Assembly: GCA_026770615.1 (NCBI GenBank)
Contig: MU631313.1
Coordinates: 579,634 to 590,512, forward strand
Length of the DNA stretch: 10,879 bases
From: Pavlovales sp. CCMP2436
Taxonomy: Eukaryota; Haptophyta; Pavlovophyceae; Pavlovales
Reading direction: 5' to 3'
Of this stretch, positions 7,303 through 10,879 are shown in pieces (position 1 is the first letter of the stretch; each line of letters opens with the position of its first letter). The position numbers and the translations under genes were made by a program. A model generated the notes under the pieces. That model was not told where the DNA came from. It worked only from the letters and a program-made list of their open reading frames with translations, and ran no database searches.

Positions 7303-7440
7303 GGCGCGCGTTAGTTATTGATCCCTGGCTCGCCCATGAAGACTTTAAGATATTCTGAAAATGCATAACATAGAGCTAGTTAAGCCCGACCAATAAACAC
7401 TTCAAATTTTGGCGTAGCCCGTCAGGAATGCTCTCATCTC

Positions 7441-7493
7441 AAGATGGTCTTCGCCCGCTTGATAGCTGTCCGGGGGTGACCTGAGCCATAGCC
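7441..7493. repeat. Right terminal inverted repeat
   Basis: It reads AAGATGGTCTTC, a 17-base spacer, then CCGGGGGTGACCTGAGCCAT and AGCC. It is the inverted partner of 4103-4147, with an 11-nt longer spacer and without the three extra outer bases. Confidence 0.7.
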
Positions 7494-8044
7494 AAGTGCA
7501 TGTGAAGATTATTGAACAGATTAACCCCGAATTATTTTGCAATTACACATTTTCCCGGACGTGGATTGCAACGGCAGCGGGAACGCAAACACATGCACGC
7601 GAGCCGATTTTGACTACACCATATGGCGCGCCCTAATTTAGAGTTATTAAATCTATTATTTTTTATGACTTTTATTTATTTATATGTGCTTCTAATATTT
7701 CCATACCCATGGGCATGGCTCTGACGGTTGTAGCGATGAGCACAGCATGCCTGACGGTGCGTGAGCAATCGAGCCCGTATTATTCTCACTCGCTTATAAC
7801 CGTCCGGAACAGCCACCCATATATATTATAATTGTCAGAGTTGAGTCGATACACTGCGGATGCGGCGAAATAATGCCTCATACACCGATCTGACGAGGCA
7901 GTACCCGCCGCCATTCGCCTCGTGCCCCCATTCTGCGCAAACAAGCGCTCGCGAGTTCGCGCACCTGAATAGCCCTTCAGCCATCATGCCCAGCATGGTA
8001 CACGCGCCGTCTGCTCCCACCGTAGATCGTGCCGCGCGAGTAAC
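7494..8044. other. Gene-poor AT-rich gap between transposon and F-box/ankyrin gene
   Basis: The stretch 7630-7700 is T/A-rich (long TTTATTTATTTAT-type runs), and CATATATATTATAAT lies at 7818-7832. A minus-strand open frame at 7835-8020 has internal ATGs and some protein character (RSVYEALFRRIRSV). It could be a last exon of the gene at 8045-8987, but I could not fix a splice joining them. I support no gene here. Confidence 0.5.
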
Positions 8045-8987
8045 TCACTCGCACTTTTTGATGCGTCGCGTGAGTACTCGGCAGCTGCTCACGCGGCTGC
8101 CCCTGCCGCGCGTAAGTATACAGCCACCTCGCCGTGCCCCTCCGCCAAAACCGAAGCGGAGATACTTGACGGCATCGGGCACGAGATACCCTCCACATGC
8201 AGCACAGAGGCAGGTTACGCTGTCCCACGGGCAACCGTGCTCGTGCGCGTACCGCAGCATCTCGAGGTGCCCTCCATCGGCAGCACAGTAGCAGGTTTTG
8301 CTATTCCACGGGCAGCCGTGCTCGTGCGCGTACCGCAGCACCTCGAGGTGCCCACCCCGAGCAGCAGAATGGCAGGCCTCGATGCCCCACCCGCAGCCGC
8401 AAAAGTGCAGCCAGCCCAGCGCGCCCAGGTGCCCTTTCTCGGCGGCAACGGAGCACGCTTTGGCTGCTGTGAGCGGGCACTGCCGGTTGTCGACCAGCTC
8501 TGCGAGGACCCACGCAGCCAACGGAGACAGCACGGAGGAGCATGATTGATAAATACACGACGAAGCCGGGCATGCTCGCCAACACGAACACCGCCAGCGT
8601 GCGCATGCGAAGGAAGTCCACGCGGCACTTCTTCAGCACCGGGCTTGAGTGGTCGCGGAAGGCTCTGCACGCGAGCCGGGCGCACGGGAGGTCGGCGTCG
8701 CCGAGGAGCTTCAGGATGTGGCGGAGCGCGTCGCCTTCTAGTGCGCGGAGCAGCGGCGAGCGCTCCGACTCGGCGCTACCCGGCTGCGGGTTTGGGGTCC
8801 GTTCCGTGTCGAGGGGCCAAGCAGCAGCGGGAGTCCCGCGAAATTCATGCTTGGCCCTTGCCGAGGCGGTGGCCAACTCCTCAGCTGCAGATGCCGGCGG
8901 CACTGCGTTGCCCTCTCCCTCGCCGTTGGTCTCCAGCGTCGCCTCTTGTCGCTCCCCACTTTTCCCTCGCGTCACAAGCGTCACCAC
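8045..8987 (-). CDS. F-box/ankyrin repeat protein, two-exon model
   Basis: Model exons are 8559-8987 and 8045-8497, joined by a 61-nt intron (GTGTAT...GCAGAG), about 293 residues, ending TGA. A low-complexity N-terminus is followed by an F-box-like segment (LLRALEGDALRHILKLLGD, then PCARLACRAF) at about residues 80-117, which in known proteins recruits SCF ubiquitin ligase. After the intron come repeats of the HGCPW type: AAEKGHLGALGWLHFCGCGW, SAARGGHLEVLRYAHEHGCPW, AADGGHLEMLRYAHEHGCPW and CLCAACGGYL, the last two units 81 bp apart. The pattern stops abruptly after GGYL and ends in a basic tail, so another intron or a truncation is possible. No in-frame ATG precedes the F-box: the frame opens with GTG at 8985-8987 after a TGA, and the first in-frame ATG (8606) lies after the F-box. 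The 5' end is therefore unresolved. Target proteins cannot be inferred. Confidence 0.75.
8222..8383 (-). repeat. 81-bp coding repeats (27-residue ankyrin units)
   Basis: CCCACGGGCA.CCGTGCTCGT followed by GCGCGTACCGCAGCA occurs from 8222 and again from 8303, period 81 bp. The minus strand encodes RYAHEHGCPW plus the following ankyrin helix. The near identity in DNA suggests recent tandem duplication. A degraded copy of the same sequence lies at 3882-3936. Confidence 0.85.
8498..8558 (-). other. Intron of the F-box/ankyrin gene
   Basis: The F-box frame and the ankyrin frame differ in phase. A 61-nt GTGTAT...TCGCAGAG segment reconciles them, joining ...LASMPGFV to LVDNRQCPL in phase 0. The GTGT-type donor resembles the first intron of the transposon gene. 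A GTCGTG donor three bases earlier fits equally well, and a frameshift is the alternative. Confidence 0.5.
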
Positions 8988-9009
8988 TCACTCGTGCTGT
9001 GCTATATAC
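8987..9009 (-). promoter_or_regulatory. TATA-containing shared element, copy 2
   Basis: Exact 23-base match to 2820-2842. On the minus strand TATATA (9003-9008) lies just upstream of the F-box/ankyrin reading frame, as a core promoter would. Its downstream part overlaps the first GTG of that frame, so transcription would start inside or just before the region now read as N-terminal coding sequence. Confidence 0.5.
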
Positions 9010-9177
9010 TCCCCTGGCTCAGTTTACTCGCTTGAAGGGGGGGGGCTTTCCCGACGTCCCCGCCGGCTGAAAAGTTAGGGCCCAGTCGCCTGGGACCACC
9101 CGCTCCGCTGCTCGCGATCGCATGTGCAGATGCAGTGGCGTGCGCACGGCATCTAGCACTGCCGCACTGTTGGCAGC

Positions 9178-9203
9178 TTTTTTTTTTTTTTTTTTTTTTT
9201 TTT
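9178..9203. repeat. T26 homopolymer
   Basis: There are 26 consecutive T on plus (A26 on minus), followed by CTCTCTG. It may be a microsatellite or the poly(A) tail of a retroposed sequence on the minus strand. No coding remnant is recognisable beside it. Confidence 0.9.
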
Positions 9204-9239
9204 CTCTCTGAAACGCCTCCCTCGTAACCTCAGGCACAA

Positions 9240-9244
<5 letters not shown>

Positions 9245-9296
<52 letters not shown>
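9245..9296. repeat. (GT)26 microsatellite
   Basis: There are 52 bases of perfect GT repeat, 41 bp right of the T26 tract. A minus-strand frame through it encodes a Thr/His run and is not a gene. Confidence 0.95.
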
Positions 9297-9300
<4 letters not shown>

Positions 9301-9337
9301 ATCTAGATTGAGGTCCGTCTCCTGATAGGTCTCCAAG

Positions 9338-9478
9338 AAGGAACACCGTGCGTACCGCCGTACCGACGGCGGGAGTTATGAAACCGGAGCTGGCCTACTG
9401 TGCGCGGCACGAGCCGCTGCGCACAGTTAGGCGATGGCGAGCAGCGGAGCGGCGGCCATCGTGCGCCCGGTGTTCCTT
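9338..9478. repeat. 141-nt closed multi-hairpin structure
   Basis: The outer stem is AAGGAACACCG (9338-9348) with CGGTGTTCCTT (9468-9478), 11 bp perfect. It encloses three hairpins: 9355-9361 with 9366-9372 (7 bp, four-base loop); 9397-9405 with 9419-9427 (9 bp, extended by three pairs beyond a bulged T, and by GGC/GCC inside); and 9432-9438 with 9455-9461 (7 bp). Together they form a cloverleaf-like four-way junction. It is not a tRNA: I see no T-loop or acceptor match. It could be a structured RNA or a foldback element. Confidence 0.6.
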
Positions 9479-10039
9479 TGCGACGTCAGACGGTTTTGCA
9501 CTGTAAACCTGACTCTGCTTTCTTCAACTTTGTTGTCGTATACAGCACCAAAGACTGCGCACCCGGCGGTAGAAGGGGATTATAAAAAAACAAAACAGCT
9601 GTAAAATTATGGGAAACAAAAAAGAAGAAAACTATAAAAAAACGGGCCCGGTGCGACCGGTGCGCTGACGGCAGGCAGTGCGTTGCGTGTGAGCGACACA
9701 ATGCTCGGAAGGCCGTTAAAAATTAGTTAACTCAGCTACATCCGATTTTATGATATTGATAATGCGGGCGGTGCCCCATGCTTTAGCCGGTAGCGGTGAA
9801 AGTTTCCAACTAGATAGTTCATAAATATCATAAGTTGATTGATAAACGTGTCACCGGAAAGTTCGCGCTGAACCGTTGACAATCACTCCGGATTCAGGCA
9901 GAAATGGGATCCACTCCGGGCACACATCGGTCGACCACGACCTCCATCGTCGTTTTGGATGGGATCCACTGTGCGGCACACCATTCGCCGAATCGCAAAG
10001 GAATAATCGCGCAAAAGCCTTTAGGAAATCGGTTTTAGT
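9479..10039. other. Gene-poor stretch with small repeats
   Basis: I see no gene. There are A-rich runs at 9585-9640, GGTGCG twice in tandem context near 9649-9665, a 10-bp inverted pair TTATGATATT (9748-9757) with AATATCATAA (9824-9833), and ATGGGATCCACT repeated directly at 9904-9915 and 9959-9970, a 55-bp period. Confidence 0.55.
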
Positions 10040-10170
10040 ATCTGTTGTATCCGTTTTCATCCGTTCTTATCCGTCCGAATTCCGTTCCATTTCCGTTCAT
10101 ACGTTCGAAGAAATCATACGAACGGAGTATATCCGCCGCAGTGTGCGCGCTCGCAGCCTCGCAATGCTGC

Positions 10171-10229
10171 CCACTTGAGGTACTCGCTGGCACCTCTCGA
10201 CCACCCGTCTCGCTCGGGTCCTCAAGTGG
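10171..10229. repeat. 10-bp inverted repeat CCACTTGAGG
   Basis: CCACTTGAGG (10171-10180) pairs perfectly with CCTCAAGTGG (10220-10229) across a 39-base loop, inside the ATCCGTT element. Confidence 0.7.
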
Positions 10230-10364
10230 ATGTGCGTCGCGCGCTTGCGGAGGGCGCTGCTGCACGCGGCGCACACGGAGACGCCGCTCAAGGCTACCAA
10301 GGCTACGAAGACAATGCTGCTCCCTGCGGCCGCCACGGCAGGGCTGCGGCGGCCGGGGCGCACA

Positions 10365-10388
10365 CACTCACACCCTTTGGTGTGAGTG
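10365..10388. repeat. Perfect 10-bp hairpin with CTTT loop
   Basis: CACTCACACC (10365-10374) pairs with GGTGTGAGTG (10379-10388) across four bases. It is the tightest simple hairpin in the window and lies inside the ATCCGTT element. Confidence 0.75.
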
Positions 10389-10476
10389 CATGAGGGTTTG
10401 GGTCGATCGCTCGACCTCAGCCTGACGTCGACCAAGCCAGTGACTGAAAAACACCTGTTGATCCATGCTGAGCCGC

Positions 10477-10490
10477 TAATATATATATTA
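10477..10490. repeat. 14-bp AT palindrome
   Basis: TAATATATATATTA is self-complementary and lies about 30 bp inside the right arm of the ATCCGTT element. It could serve as a TATA-like site on either strand. Confidence 0.5.
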
Positions 10491-10600
10491 CCAGCATTCG
10501 TCTCCGTTCAGAACGTACGAGAACGGATGGGAACGGATGCAACGGATTTCAGAGCGTATTTTCGATGCCTGAGCCCCACCGGCCAGGTGTAGCGGGTTAC

Positions 10601-10641
10601 ACAACAAACCTACGTCGTTAAGACAACGAACCTACGTCGTT
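10601..10641. repeat. 22-bp tandem repeat pair
   Basis: ACAACAAACCTACGTCGTT (10601-10619) is followed by ACAACGAACCTACGTCGTT (10623-10641), one mismatch, period 22 bp. It sits just upstream of CTATATATAC at 10646-10655. Confidence 0.8.
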
Positions 10642-10645
10642 TTAA

Positions 10646-10655
10646 CTATATATAC
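10646..10655 (+). promoter_or_regulatory. Possible TATA box
   Basis: CTATATATAC follows the 22-bp tandem pair directly. That would suit a plus-strand promoter with doubled upstream sites, but the first plus-strand ATG frame beyond it (10824, MICWLLFVVFPRW) is cut by the window edge after 18 codons. Confidence 0.25.
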
Positions 10656-10741
10656 TTATGATAGGGATTCAAGCTGGCGTCTGACTGTTCTGAATATTGT
10701 GCTGGTCTGAGCGCTGCCTCGCCCATTGCCTGCTGCGTGCC

Positions 10742-10879
10742 TTAGTCGGCTGCGCTGGCTTGGGCGCCACCGCGCGTGCCGACGGATCTCCGGTAGTGTG
10801 CCCGGGCAAGGGCGTTTAGGGAGATGATCTGCTGGTTGCTGTTTGTCGTGTTCCCACGCTGGGCAGCGATCGGGGCCAG
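10742..10879 (-). CDS. Possible C-terminal end of a gene entering from the right
   Basis: The minus frame is open from the right edge for 45 codons to TAA at 10742-10744. It reads plausibly as protein (NTTNSNQQIISLNALARAHY, then RRSVGTRGGAQASAAD), and its direction fits the other genes. It is short and has no recognised family. The plus-strand frame opening at 10824 competes with it. Confidence 0.3.
   Translation of the reverse strand: MAPIAAQRGNTTNSNQQIISLNALARAHYRRSVGTRGGAQASAAD

Larger units (their letters stand above)
4103..7493 (-). mobile_element. Candidate DNA transposon with imperfect terminal inverted repeats
   Basis: The segment is bounded by inverted sequences: 4110-4129 is the exact reverse complement of 7470-7489, and 4136-4147 is the exact reverse complement of 7441-7452. 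The inner spacer differs by 11 nt. Similarity extends outward to GGCTAT at 4103 and ATAGCC ending at 7493. A single multi-exon minus-strand gene fills the interior and resembles transposase-like proteins. No convincing target duplication is visible beside the ends, so the exact borders are uncertain. An inverted duplication flanking an ordinary gene is the alternative. Confidence 0.6.
10040..10547. mobile_element. Candidate inverted-repeat element built on ATCCGTT units
   Basis: The 28-nt arm at 10040-10067 is the reverse complement of 10520-10547 at 24 of 28 positions. Each arm contains three ATCYGTT units at about 10-bp spacing, and further units continue to about 10105 on the left. The ~450-bp interior holds two hairpins and no gene. 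Every arm difference is T on the left versus C on the right-hand complement. Target duplications are not evident. It is MITE-like by architecture; a regulatory array in two orientations is the alternative. Confidence 0.5.

Noticed and set aside
9019..9336. Minus frame with a Thr-His run and a Lys run
   Set aside because: It is produced by the (GT)26 and T26 microsatellites and has no other protein character.
1..10879. tRNA, rRNA, snRNA genes or CRISPR arrays
   Set aside because: I looked for T-loop boxes, Sm sites, conserved snRNA segments and evenly spaced repeats; nothing passed by eye.

Overview
This looks like nuclear DNA of a GC-rich, intron-bearing single-celled eukaryote, most likely an alga or related protist. 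I cannot place it to genus. The reasons are broken reading frames that join across short GT-AG introns, F-box/ankyrin repeats of the 27-residue HGCPW type, mono- to trinucleotide microsatellites, TATA-like motifs, long gene-poor AT-richer gaps, and several terminal-inverted-repeat elements. There are no bacterial-style operons, rRNA, tRNA or CRISPR arrays. Every gene I can support lies on the minus strand; the long plus-strand frames are mirror images of them.

Layout from left to right. (1) 1-1745, minus: a three-exon gene of unknown function with Glu-rich and Ala-rich tracts, running off the left edge. (2) 1826-2410: non-coding direct repeats (a 103-bp unit twice, plus 39-bp and 36-bp pairs). 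(3) 2314-2842: a weak minus-strand ORF, two hairpins, and a 23-bp TATA-containing element that recurs exactly beside the F-box/ankyrin gene. (4) 3325-3495: a small TA-flanked inverted-repeat element. (5) 3854-3986: a decayed ankyrin fragment. (6) 4103-7493: a ~3.4-kb candidate DNA transposon with imperfect inverted ends and one multi-exon minus-strand gene. (7) 8045-8987: the F-box/ankyrin gene. (8) 9178-10655: repeat-rich DNA with a T26 tract, a (GT)26 microsatellite, a 141-nt multi-hairpin structure, an inverted-repeat element built from 10-bp ATCCGTT-type units, and a short tandem repeat before a TATA motif. (9) 10742-10879: a possible partial coding end on the minus strand.

The central object is the 4103-7493 element. 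Its gene resembles, from memory and without any search, transposase-like proteins of algae: an N-terminal region, a C-x2-C-x5-C-x-H cluster, a CWC-type cysteine cluster and a C-terminal globular domain. The catalytic core I would expect between the two cysteine clusters is absent. The gap falls at a 115-nt intron carrying a CA microsatellite and a C9 run. An in-frame TAA inside a consensus GTAAGT donor and a second in-frame TAG leave it open whether the gene is spliced and functional or decaying. The ankyrin fragment just left of the element is closely similar in DNA to the repeats of the gene to its right.

All splice models were derived by hand from frame continuity and GT-AG consensus, and they need transcript support.
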